From Escallonia rubra (Eukaryota > Streptophyta > Magnoliopsida > Escalloniales > Escalloniaceae), in contig JAVXUO010002253.1 of assembly GCA_033065855.1 (NCBI GenBank), positions 62,001 to 126,000 of the forward strand: a stretch of DNA of 64,000 nucleotides. Reading direction: 5' to 3'. Positions 21,779-33,180 of the stretch are shown one piece after another (positions within the stretch are counted from its first letter, which is position 1; every line of letters starts with the position of its first letter). The notes under the pieces are model-generated. The model was given only the letters and a program-made list of their open reading frames with translations, was not told the origin of the DNA and searched no databases. The translations under genes were made by a program, and so were the position numbers.

Positions 21779-24029
21779 CTAATCATCCGCAAGTATTTCA
21801 ACGTCCGAGTCACTGCTCTTTCTATCATCAATCGATTTATCTTGCTCGCGATATTTCGCGTCAAGATAATCCTTCCAACATACACATAACTCGAGCGACT
21901 CGGGGTTAAGCCGACTCCTCCTGTCATCCAAAATCCTCCCACTAGCTAAAAATGCCGACTCTGAAGCAACCGTGGAGGCTTGCACCGGCAGTACATCCCG
22001 TTCAATCTGGGCTAAAGTTTTATACATGTTTTGATTTTGTTTCCAAAAACCTAACAAATTAAAATCAACTTGTTCTTGCATCGATAAATTAGCATAATGA
22101 TTAGAATTGGAATATAAACCAATCTCATTAAAAGAGGAAAAAGTAGACGAACATGCCGTATTAGAAGTACCTTCACCTGGTAGTTGTCTTGCTACTAGAT
22201 GTTCGAGGCCCTTAAGGTATGGCGCATAATACATCTCACCAGTCGATGATGAAACTCGCCCGCGCACGTCAGCGGAACTATTATAGAGGTTGAACAGATC
22301 CTCAAATTTCTTGCTCACTTTCGTTGTGAGTGTAGTTCATTAGTCTTGCAATCTCTTGTATCGACACATTCACGCCATGCAACTTTAACCTAGGATCTAA
22401 ACAAGTAGCCACAACAAAAATAACAGGCAATTTCTTCCAATATTTATTAAATTTTTTATCCATCTCTTCTACTATTTGTTGAAAGGGTCCTATATATCTC
22501 CATTTTGTTAACATTGTAGCCATCTTGAGGATTTCTATTATAGCGATAGGAGAGGTGGGATAGTACGTACCAGACAATAAGTTGGTAGACGTGTAAAATA
22601 CCTCCAAAAATTCAGATAGGTATGTAGCCATCTGCCATTCCTCCTGAGTTGGCAAGCCGGCTGGGAACGAGGTTAGTAGATAATGCGTATAGACTTCTTT
22701 GTATAACAGAATATGTAAAAGCATATGGTATGTAGAGTTCCACCTGTGGGCCACATCTGTAAGTGGTCTCCTGCGAAGCATATTGTAATGAACACACAAC
22801 GTTTTAAAGTGTTGTGTTCTCGGACCTGAACTATTAACATACGCTGTCATACCCCTCATTTTGAGAAGAATATCTCCTGCAGCAGCTAAACCATCTTGAA
22901 CAATTAAATTAATAATGTTACAAACACAGCGAACATGAAATAATTCACCATTAAGTACAGGTTGAAGCGTGTCCTTTAAAGCTGCAACAACAGCTTTATT
23001 ATTAGAAGCATTATCAAAACTAACACTCATAATCTTATTCTTTATTTTAAATGTGGTACATGCATTAATTATAATACTAGCTACATTATTTGCATCATGC
23101 GGAAAAGGAAATAGTTCGAATGCGATGATTCTTTTGTTCATAACCCAATCAACATAAATCCAATGGGCCGTCACACAAGCATAACTAACAAAAGTAAACG
23201 GAGATTGCCAAATATCAGAAGTAAGACTAACTCTACCGTCAAAATGATCGAAATAGTCAATCAAGCGTGCTTTAGCAGCATAATACTACCGGAGTGCATC
23301 GGATCTAGTGGTGTTTCGTGTAAGATTTTTGTACAAAGGTTGCACGTAGGTGTTCATATATCTAGAGTGCTTAGGATTATCGGCAAAACTAAAGGCTTGT
23401 TCATCATGAATAACAAATTCAGCGAGACCGTCTCTTTGTTCTCGCTGATTATAAACAAATAACTTACCGTCAAAGGATAACTGCGTTTGGCTAGGTTCGA
23501 CGTGGCCGCTTCGAGGTGCACACATAGGGTAATGCCTGTTAAGATGTCCATTACCATAACCAGTGGTAAATAATTTAGTACAGTACTTACATCGAGCTTT
23601 TCGGGCACCGTCCACCGTAATTTCATCAAAATGATTCCAACACTCGATTTTTTTTTTCACCTTTTGGACTTCTGGCTGACTACTGGAAGTATTGCTCGGC
23701 CCTTCTCCATCACGACTGCCCATCGGGTTAACATTATGCCACGGAGTAGTAGCTTCGCCAACCGAGCTGCGTCCTTGACTATAATGCGGGGGGTCCTGTG
23801 AAGGCGTGTATTCAAAATCTGAAATATTTTGATTGAACTCCCAATTGGCTTGGGTATCTATCATACAACCTGTACTCATTCGTCTAGGAACGAATGGTTG
23901 TGGTGGTGCTTGGATTGGGGTTTGTGATGACCGTGGCAGTGGAGCTTGTGCTGGTGGAGGTGTTTGTGATGATGATGATGTTTTTCGTGATGATGATCCA
24001 CGCCTGAATTTTTTTAGTATTCCAGACAT
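21779..24029 (-). pseudogene. hAT transposase (RICESLEEPER-like), two lesions
   Basis: Starts at ATG 24029 (MSGILKKFRRG). An N-terminal disordered Ser/Pro/Gln region is followed by a BED zinc finger (CWNHFDEI, CKYC, GHLNRHYPMC) at about residues 130-175. The catalytic region follows (GRVSLTSDIWQS, then FDNASNNKAVV, HVRCVCNIINLIVQDG) at 23264-22302. A C-terminal hAT dimerisation domain (TVASESAFLASGRILDD) lies at 22318-21779. The first two parts are in one frame, interrupted only by a TAG at 23288-23286. The C-terminal part is in another frame, joined near 22318-22302, which needs a one-base shift. The start and the domain order are as in plant RICESLEEPER/DAYSLEEPER proteins. As it stands it would not make full transposase, though only two changes separate it from an open frame. 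Confidence 0.9.
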
Positions 24030-24845
24030 ATTTGACGCTAAATTTTTTTACTAGATTGGAAAATAAAAATAGTAATATTAAACTAAATGTAGGAATAAGA
24101 GCAGTAATTACTAATTAGAAATAACAATTAAAAAGAATTAAAGAATAACTAACGAATAAGAGTAATTAGTAACTCAAAATTGGATAAAGTTAGTAATTAA
24201 AAAGAATTTGATAATAGTAATTAATAAATAAGAATGCGCTAATTACTAATTAGTAAACAAAAGAATTAGACAGTAACAAATTAATGAAAGAAGTAGGCTA
24301 GTAATTAGAATATAGGAAAAGTAGTAATTAGTAAACGAGAGTAGTAATTAGCAAGAGTACAAATTAGTGAGTAATAATTAGCAAGAGTACTAGTTGGAGA
24401 GGAAAATAGTAGCAAAACTTGTGGAAATGTAGAATGTTGAGATAAGAGAGAGTAAGAAGATTGGTGTGAAAAATTAGAAAGAAAGGGTGTGAATTTATAG
24501 ATTTTTAGAAGTTCACAAAAGACCAAAATACCCCTTAAAACTATCCGTTTATAGTTGTTGGGGAGGGTAAGAGTGTAAAAAACTTTAAAAGAGTTGAAAA
24601 AATTAAGTTGGACGAAAATACCCCCCAAACTAGCCGTTATATTGTTGTTGGGGGGGGGGGGGGGGTAAAAGTGGAATTTAGGGAAATAATGGGGAATATG
24701 GCCGTTGGGGGAAGGGGGGGGGGGGGGGGGGGGGGGGAAAATGTGATTTGAAATTTTATTGAAGCCAGCAAGAGAAGGGCCTAAAAAGGGCTAGAGAAAG
24801 GGTCTAAAATGGGCCAGATTTAGGGCCAAAAAAGGGCCAGATTTA

Positions 24846-24882
<37 letters not shown>
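24030..24882. other. hAT 5' non-coding region with G-runs
   Basis: This is an AT-rich stretch with many agtaattag words (24060-24400), then G-runs of about 16 or more at 24645-24665 and about 24713-24737. Repeated ggggccagattta(g) words follow, then an (AT)n tract ending at 24882. No gene is visible. Confidence 0.6.
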
Positions 24883-24885
<3 letters not shown>

Positions 24886-25447
24886 TTTTTACAAGCAAAA
24901 TATATATTTTTTAATATATATAATAAAAAATAGGTAACTTCGCCTGTTTGTTTACAAGCAGCCGGTCCCAAGCCCGGATAAAAAGGAGGATGGCCTATGA
25001 ATAAATTTATCTTCAATTTAACTCCATCAGTTTGAATATTTGAATGCTATAAATATTTATTGTATACACACATATTACTACATATATGTGTGCGTGCCTA
25101 GGGATTTTTAGTTGTTTTATTTGCTTGTATACACATATATGTGGTAATATATATACGCTAATTATTAAATTATAATTTGCTTACATAATAACAAGAAATT
25201 ATGTCAATTAAAGTGTTTAATTTGAATAACAAGAAATTAAAAAAAAAGGATAGGGCCCGGGCCCCGCCCAAGCCCGGCCCTAAATATAGGGCCTAGGGCC
25301 AGGGCTTGGACTGGGCCTAGATACCCCATTAATCTGGCCCGGCCCGGCCAGGGTTTCCATTCTCTCTAGCCCGGTCTGGCCCTTTTTCTCTTTTGGCCCG
25401 CTGGGCCCGGGCTGGGCCGGCCCAAACCCGGCCCTTTGACACCACTG
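24883..25447 (-). repeat. Right long inverted-repeat arm of the hAT element
   Basis: Reverse complement of the left arm, ending ...ggccctttgacaccactg at 25447. Confidence 0.88.
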
Positions 25448-27178
25448 GTGTGTGTATACAGTTTAGCGTTAGGTTTGGCACGAACTTTGGGTAGCGTATG
25501 ACCATTAACATCTGAAATTTTACAGTAAGATTCCTTGGGTAACGTTGGAAATTCTAGAAATGTTTTATAATTTTCTGAAATCGTATGTATTTTTATTATT
25601 TTTTGGAAATTTAGATTCGTAAAATTCTTTTGGAGCCTTTAAACCCTGAAAATGTTTTGGAAAAAATTATAGTAATGTATTTATGGTATAAATAAGACAC
25701 AGTTTGATTTTGATGATTTTTGGGATTGATTTTCTATGGTTTCCATATCTCATTGTTTTTAGGAAAATGAATAATTTAAAAATAGTTTTAATGTCTTTTA
25801 ATTTATGATTTAAGTTTCTATAATTTTTATACATATTTTAAAGATGTTACAAAGATTATGGGGCCTTATTTTCAGCTAGAAGCAATTATGGCAATTTATT
25901 AATTTTTAGTGTATTTAAGGAAATTACTTTTAATTTGAAAATAATAAAAAAATATTCAAATATTATATTTTTATCCCATATGATATATTAAGCTATAAAT
26001 AATGTTTAATGAATGATAACAACATTTTTGGAATATTTTTAAGTCTCGAAGAGTGTGACGAATCCCCGGTAGGTTGGCCGTGTGGAAAACTGCTTCAAAT
26101 TTTATCATTTCCGGGTAGAGAAATAGGTACGCTATGGATAGTTATATTAAGATTTTAATATTGTAGTATAAATAAGTGTTCTGATAAATGACTCTACCAA
26201 CCTAGGTTAACCTCGAGGAATTGATCGAGAGTGTTTTTATCTCCAGCGCTTGGATTGAGGTAAGAGATTTCTATCTGAAACCCAAATTTCATCCATTTGT
26301 TCTCGTAAATATTTTTCTGATTTGTTATCGAATTTTCTTGAACTCTGTTATAATTGTTATGAATTACATCGTTTGCCTTTAACACCCTGTCTTGAGCTTT
26401 TCACATTTATTAAAAATCTCATTCGATGCTTAGTACTTATTTATCTTTGAGTGTCGATTTATTCATTGTAATATCACTTATTGCATTCTACATATTGACA
26501 TGAGTAAGTGTATTGAGAAGATATAAGGATGGTCTGTATCGGGGGTGATATAAGGATGGTCTGTATTGTCAGGGATGCTAGTACCTAAATGGTCTAGCTA
26601 GTGTTCATATGCATATGTAACCATACTGTTAGTGAGGACTCCCTGTATGGCTTTGCTAAGTGTTACCCTGCACTGCCTGTGTGGCTTTGCATTATACTCA
26701 TGTTCAATATCATCGGCATTGCTTCAGTGAAATCGAAAGTGTTTCTATTGATTTCTGATTTGAGGGATTGAGATTTATCTCTTCCCATATTGCCTTTGAA
26801 ATAAATTTTCCAAATCAATTGTACTCTCTTTTGAATTTTGAGCGACCTTACTGAGCTCTCGAAAGCTCACTCCCTTTTATGTTCCTTTCTGCCGGAAATA
26901 ATCATCAGCAAGATTCTGGAACAACGAGCTTGATTATGGATTAGATTAGTATTTTTATTAATTTTTATTTAAGCTCCTGCGAGGGAACCGTTTAATAACT
27001 CAATAGATTAAGAAATTTATATTGTTTTGTGATGAGAACAATTTGCTGAGACATTTGAATTGTTTGTAGAGCTCTGACATGGATGTTATTGAGTTTCTTT
27101 GGTGGTATTAAATGGATTAGATAATTGAGGTTTTGATCGATTGATTGGTTAACGCTCCAGAAATTCTGGGGTGTTACA
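25448..27178 (+). repeat. LTR-like copy 1, 5' truncated
   Basis: Aligns along its whole length with about 27447-29164. Shared landmarks: gcgtta(g/a)gtttg near the start, gagcgaccttactgagctct, a TGCAGGAAATAATCATCAG-like word, ctgcgagggaacc, and an end in GGGGTGTTACA. That end and the AAAGCTCACTC passage resemble Tekay/Del-type gypsy LTRs in plus orientation. Its left side abuts the hAT end at 25447, so the first about 270 bp of the LTR would be missing. Confidence 0.65.
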
Positions 27179-29164
27179 TGTATATGTGTGTGTTGCTTGA
27201 GTGAATTGGTGTAGGTGAGGTCGAATGAATATAATGAAAGTGGGTATCAGTAAGTGAAATGTGTGTGTACTGTGTGTGACTTTGCATGTGCTGCTGTTTG
27301 TTTTAATGTGTGGGCTGTGAGGTGCATGGGATGGAAATGGGTGCAAGATAGCCATGAGAGGTTCCCTTGGAACAGAAGTTGTGGGTGTTGTGTGGCTGAA
27401 GGTACAGACATGTGTTAATGTGTGCTGTGCGCATGAGTGTGTGTACATATGTAGCGTTAAGTTTGTCATGCACTTTGGATAGCGTATAGTGATCATTAGC
27501 ACGTGAAAGTTTATAATACTTTATGCTATATTAGGATTTGTGGCAAAATTTTATAATTTTCTGAAATCGTTTGTATTTATTATATTTTCTGCAAGTTTAG
27601 ACTTGTAAAATTCTTTTGGAGCCTTTAAACTAATGAAAATATTTTGGAAAAATCCGAGTAATGTTTTAATGGTATAAATAAGACTCAGTATAAAGTTGGT
27701 AATTTTTGGAGTTGGTTTATTATCATTTTCCGTATCGCATTGAATTTAGCAAAATGAAAAATTTAGAAATAGTTTTAGCACCTTTTAAATCCTGATTTTT
27801 GTTTCTATAATTTTTATACATATATTAAGGTTTGTTTAAAAATTATGAGTCTTTATTTTTAGCTAGAAATAATTATGGCAGTTTATTGGTTTTTAGTGTA
27901 TTTAAGAAAATTATTTTTAATTCAAAAATAATAAAAAAACTCAAAAATTATATTTTTTTTTTCATATGCTGTATTAAGTTATAAATAATGTTTAATGAAC
28001 GATAAGAATATTTTTGGGATATTTTTGAGTCTCGGGGAGTGTGACGAGTTTCGGGATAGGTTGGCCGTGTGTGAAACCGCTCCGAGTTTCATCATTTCCG
28101 GATAGAGAAATGGATACGTTGTGGAGAGTTATATTAGGTTTATAATATAACTGAGTGGATAGTGTTATGATAAATGACTTTGCCAACCTAGGTTAACTTC
28201 GAGGATTTGATCGAAAGCATTTCTAGCTTCAGCGCTTGGATCGAGGTAAGGGATTTCTTCCGAAACCCTATTTCATCAAGTTGACATCGTAAATATTCTT
28301 TCTACATTGTTATTGATACTTCCATTGGACTCAATTATAATTGTGATGAAATTGCATTGATTGCCATTAATACCTTACTTGAGCCTTATATGTTTATTGA
28401 AATTCCCTTTCGATGCTGCGTATTTATTTCTCGTTATGCATCGATTAAATCATTGCGTCATTGACTATTGTACTCTGCATATTGACATGAGTTAGTGTGT
28501 TGAGAAGTTATAAGGATGGTCTGTATCAGGGATGATATAAGGATGATTTGTATTGTCAGGGATGCTAATACTTAAATGGTCTAGCTAGTGTTTATATGCA
28601 TATGCAACCTTATTGTTAGTGGGCACTGCCTTTGTGGCTTTGCTAAGTGTACCATGCACTGCCTTTGTGGCTTTGCATTATACTCATGTTCAATATCATT
28701 TGCATTATTTCAGTGTAATCGAAAATGTATCGATTGATTTCTGATTTGATGAATTGAGATTAATCTTTTCCCATATTGCCATCGATATAAAATTTTCAAA
28801 TCGTTTGTATTCCTACTGAATTTTGAGCGACCTTACTGAGCTCTCGAAAGCTCACTCTCCTTTTCTGTTCCCGTCTGCAGGAAATAATCATCAGTAAGAT
28901 TCCAGAACAATGAGCTTGGTTATGGATTAGATTAGTATTTTTATTATTTGTTATTTAAGCCCCTGCGAGGGAACCAATGCATAACATAATAAACTAAGTA
29001 CTTTACAATTGTTTTGTGATGAGAACGGTTTGTTAAGACAGTTGATGAATTTTAGTGCTCTGATATGAATGTGGTTGGGTTATCCTTAGTGGGTTGTATT
29101 GATTGAACAATTGAGGATTAGATTGAGTGAATGTTAACGCTCCGAAAAATTCCGGGGTGTTACA
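27179..29164 (+). repeat. LTR-like copy 2
   Basis: Begins TGTATATGTGTG directly after the TTACA end of copy 1 and ends GGGGTGTTACA at 29164, about 1986 bp with TG...CA ends. The two copies are head to tail with no internal retroelement region between them. This suggests either an LTR-LTR tandem left by unequal recombination or a duplicated solo LTR. No protein-coding frame is seen. Identity with copy 1 is moderate (many substitutions), so the tandem is old. Confidence 0.6.
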
Positions 29165-29262
29165 TTTACAATGGTTTATACTAAACGTTTTGTGGGTATA
29201 TTTGGCCGAAGTTTTGTAAACCTTAACTATAAAACTAGAATATCAATTTTATATATTTTAAA

Positions 29263-31569
29263 TCTCTATCTATACATTATTATTAGGCCTTGAATTTTGG
29301 CTAACAACACCTTAAAAGTACTTAAATATAACAAAATCAAATCTGACAAATGTATACATGAGAAACATTAACCATCTTTTCTCTTTACAGAACATACAAA
29401 ACTTAAAAGTATTTTTGATATATCAAAATAAGAGGATAGTTAAAAATTTAGTTTTAATGATATAACCTCAAACTCTTTTATAAGTCCCATTCTCTAACAG
29501 ATGCCAAAAAAAAAAATAAAAAAAAATCAAACCTAATATGATTAAATTTTCAAAAGTACTTTAAGATATAAAAATAGCAGGCTACTCTACAAATTAATTT
29601 TCAAATAAGTAACCTCACATTTTAAAGGTTCACCTCATCAACTCATTAAGTTGTTAGGTTTAATTTGATTACTAAAGCTTAAATAAATTTAAATACAAAA
29701 AAAAAATGTTTCCAATAGTATGTGAAATAAAATAAAAAAAACTAAACCAATATAGGTCATAAGTCCAAAATTGTAATCACCTAAGCATATTACCTACTAT
29801 AAACTCAATCAACCATTCACGGTCTACTTGAAAAAAAGCATAATCATCATTATATTATTATTTATCTCAATCTTTTGCCAAATTTGTATTAAACACTATG
29901 ACACTTTTATGATAAATTTAATTACCTAATAACTATAAAATGTACATATTAGGCCTTAAATTTTACAATTATCATCTCAATTTTTTTTTTAAAACAACAA
30001 CACAAAATATCACCAAGGTAAATTATGAAAATCATATGTGAAAATTTAATATTAATACTTCACAAGATAAAAGATTTCTTCTTTTTTAACTGTTTAACCT
30101 CAATATTGCAAAGTGTTACATGGGGTAAGACTAGTCTTCACTTTATAACTGTTTAACCTCAATCATGTGCAAAACTTTTGTAAAACACTCTAAAAATTTT
30201 ATGATGAATTAAAATAATCATTAGTACTACAATGTACGCATATGTTTAAATTGATTGTCTTAGAAAATCTTCAAAAATACATCAAAACGGATAGTTAAAA
30301 AATCATCAAACATGACCTTGAAGAAAACAATATTAAACACAGATATTGCCAAGACATAATGCTATATAATCTCTTTTTTATAGTTAATATTACATTTTTA
30401 AAGGGTGTTTATTTGAAAGTAAGTGAAATAGCTCCACATGCTTTATTTTCTATTACAAAATTTCACGGCATGTTATTAGTAAGTTATTTAAGTCTACTAA
30501 AAGATCTACTAAATAATGATTTGTGCCCTTTTCACCTTCTTTCATGAGTTTTAATGCAAATGACTCTCATTTGTATTCAATTTAATAATAGTCATCAACT
30601 ATATCAGAATCATCCATAAAATGGGAATGTTGATCAATGATGTGAACTGCAAATGGAAAAGAAGAAAATGCCTACATTTACTTAGATGGAATATTGATAA
30701 AAAGTTCATTCAATAGTTAATAAGTAAATAAATAAATAAATATATCGATATGTTTGATTTCTTGAATGTGTAAGCTCACATTTTTTGTACAAAACTAAAA
30801 TTAGTGATAACATTACTTTAAATAGAGTAAAATTATAATTTGATGTGCAATAATTGATTATTTATTGCATGATTTACTTTTTGAATGCTTTATTCTGTAT
30901 GTTTTAATATTAAAATTATTAATAATTTTGAGTATATAAAAAAATTGAACGATTACAAAACTATATGCAAATGTGCCCGCTAAATTTTACAAATCTAAAT
31001 TCAAAGCCAATAAAAATTTTATAAGACACGAAGTTTTTTTTTTATATATATGTGTAAGTGATAAGCTAGGCTTAAGCAAAAGTTTTTCTCCATTTCACAT
31101 TTCTTTTACTCAAATCATGTAGTAAGATATTATTTCTAATGATACATGTTACGTAACAATTAAAGGATGATATAAAGAATTAGAAAAATAGAATGTTACT
31201 GAAAACTAAATATATTTTCACTTTGATAGTAGTTTTAGATTAATTGATATAATCTATTAGCATAGTGATGTACCAAAATGAGATACATTTTCAGTATTCT
31301 ACAAAGTTTTTGTCAATATGATTCTAATCGTATTAAGTAGTGGCTTATTTGATTCATGAAATTTATATTCATGAGTAATCTCGATTATTATGATTTATTA
31401 TTATGTATATATGCATCGATGCAGTGAAAGTCATTATATTTGTTCTTTTTTTTTTAATATAAAGCATTATTAACGATATTATAATATATGATTAATGAGA
31501 AAACAAATTACATCTCAACCCGACCAAATTACATCTCTACCCGTGCATTTGCATGGGTCCATTAGCTAG
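29263..31569 (+). mobile_element. Probable non-autonomous Helitron
   Basis: The 3' end is well supported. A hairpin at 31538-31557 (acccgtgcat/ttgcatgggt, stem with one G:T) is followed 8 bases later by CTAG (31566-31569) and T. That is the Helitron terminus CTRR|T. The proposed 5' end is A|TCTCTATCTATACATTATT at 29263, close to the plant Helitron start TCTCTACTA; this is less certain. The body is AT-rich with no Rep/helicase motif, so it would be non-autonomous. Words such as ttaggcc...ctaacaacacc are echoed near 33890-33930, downstream of another Helitron-like start at 33615. Confidence 0.6.
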
Positions 31570-31570
31570 T
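31538..31570 (+). other. Helitron 3' hairpin and CTAG terminus
   Basis: CCCGTGC/GCATGGG stem, attt loop, short spacer ccattag, then CTAG followed by T. Rolling-circle transposons terminate at such a structure. Confidence 0.72.
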
Positions 31571-32280
31571 CACTAGAAACGATGTAGAGACCGAACAGGC
31601 ACGACGGGTGCCTAACACCTTCTCATTGCGTAACTTAGTCACCGGACGCCTCTCATGGTTTCAATAGACCAGTCGTCCTTCTTGGACATCTTTAAGTCAC
31701 TTTCTACAGTTTTTCTTATTTTACCTATTTTGTCAAATAAAATAGGATGGCGACTCCTAAAAATCCTTCTTCTGGGAATTTTTTCCAAAGCGGTGTGCCA
31801 CGGGGAGCTTTCACTTTTTGCAACTTTATGTCCACTAACCTAGCGATGGACGAGGTTTGTCGTTGGATCTCTTCCGATAGATCCTTAATCAATGTATTTC
31901 CAGAGAAATTACGTTCCTCCGTCATTTTCTTCATCTCTTCCATGATTTTGGAATTCGATTGTTCCTGATTACTGGCTGTCTTGCTAAAAGCCACTGCTTG
32001 GCTCTGTAAAATAGTCATTAATTGAGATACCATGATTCGAAAAATTGACTTCATCCACCAACTGGCTCATCGTTTGACCACTCTTGTCGAGTGCATCGAA
32101 ATTACAAACTACAACTACCATGTTGGTATTCGACGTTGTCAGTGGTATTTCCACCACTTGAACTTCCCGCACTAGAAATATCATTAGCATTCAAACCAGT
32201 AGTGGCAGTTAGCTCCATTGATCCTAATACGATTTCTAATACTAGACATGCTTCTCTTTTAGATTAAAGGGTCCTACTGG
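31571..32280 (-). pseudogene. Retroelement relic, gag-like coiled coil
   Basis: On the minus strand, two overlapping frames (32190-31984 and 32054-31725) contain a glutamine- and glutamate-rich helical segment (KIMEEMKKMTEE, DLSEEIQRQTSSIARL) and an APRGTPLWKKFPEEG word. Near 31747 the plus strand reads tggcgactcc, which resembles the tRNA-Arg primer site of Ogre-like elements. The segment ggtgcctaacaccttctcat at about 31609 is also of a kind I associate with LTR elements. The evidence is conflicting on strand, and no pol domain is present. I regard it as an old LTR-retrotransposon fragment only. Confidence 0.35.
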
Positions 32281-32724
32281 GCGTGTCAATGTTTGCGCTT
32301 GGTAACAAACTCCGATGAATATGGTGTCATTTACGGCCTCTGGTCATAGAACTTCTCTAAATGAGAAACTTTAATGAATTGAAGTACAATTGGATGAAAA
32401 CAAAATTTTCTATTGAATGAATAATCAAATTACAGACTGCACGCTTAAAATAAATGGTAACTTGCTCCAACAAGTTGATTGACGCGAATAGACAAGGTGC
32501 TTTCGGGTATGAAAACAACTTTAATAAAAAACTATCCCAATATTCTAAAGTAGTAGCGTGTCATACTTTACAAACTTGGTATTATGGTAAGAAACATGAT
32601 TTCAATTGTTTATTTGGTATAGAAAATGTCATGTCAGTTGTTTATTTTGGTAGAAAAAGAATGAAACAATAACGACGTACGCAATGAAAATGCATGAATT
32701 AAGGCTAACACATACTTAAAACAT

Positions 32725-33180
32725 GGAGCGACGTCACACTAATAAAATTATATCTACATACACTCACTTAAAACCAATGGTTTTTTTTTTTGGCGTCTAT
32801 AAACTATCATTAAAGCAAAAACGTCACAAAAAGTCTTTCCCGGTGTTTATGCAGCTTTTGTGAAGGACTGAAATAAACCCCATCGCAAAATAAAAACGGC
32901 ATATATTGTAAATATCGCAATCTTTCAATCGCATATTAACCGCCTTTTACGTGCGCCTAAAAACAACGGCGTTTACGAATGACGCTATTTTGTGGCGTTT
33001 TTACATGTCAATAGTTAGTCGGATTTAAAAATGCTGCAAATATGTGGCGTTCGTTCACATTAACGTCTGTCTTCAGTGGGTTTTGTAAATGCTTTCGATT
33101 TGCAATATTTTGTTACGTGGGATATTTTGTGACAGTCAAAAACATTAGTTCTTTGGCGATATTACATGCAGTCGGTGCGG
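32725..33180. repeat. Dispersed repeat A, copy 1
   Basis: Shares ggcgtctataaactatca, gtttatgcagcttttgtg, aaggactgaaataaa, tatcgcaatctttcaatcg and cttttacgtgcgcctaaaa with 37715-38165 and 48725-48970. The repeated 'ggcgttt' words resemble subterminal repeats of a CACTA-like or similar DNA transposon, but no terminus was identified. Confidence 0.7.

Larger units (their letters stand above)
21031..25447 (-). mobile_element. hAT transposon with long terminal inverted repeats
   Basis: Both ends read CAGTGGTGTCAAAGGGCC inward, as in the widespread plant hAT group with GGGCCGGGCC-rich ends. The inverted match does not stop after 10-25 bp as is usual. It continues for about 570 bp (21031-21607 against 24883-25447) with few differences. 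Between the arms lies a broken hAT transposase on the minus strand, a TA-rich palindrome and G-runs. The expected 8-bp target duplication is absent: left flank ctacagcc, right flank gtgtgtgt. The two flanks also belong to unrelated repeats, so the present element may be a recombinant of two insertions. Confidence 0.85.

Noticed and set aside
31725..32054. Expressed coiled-coil protein gene
   Set aside because: Short, no start context or promoter, next to retroelement-like primer and LTR words; more likely an old gag relic.
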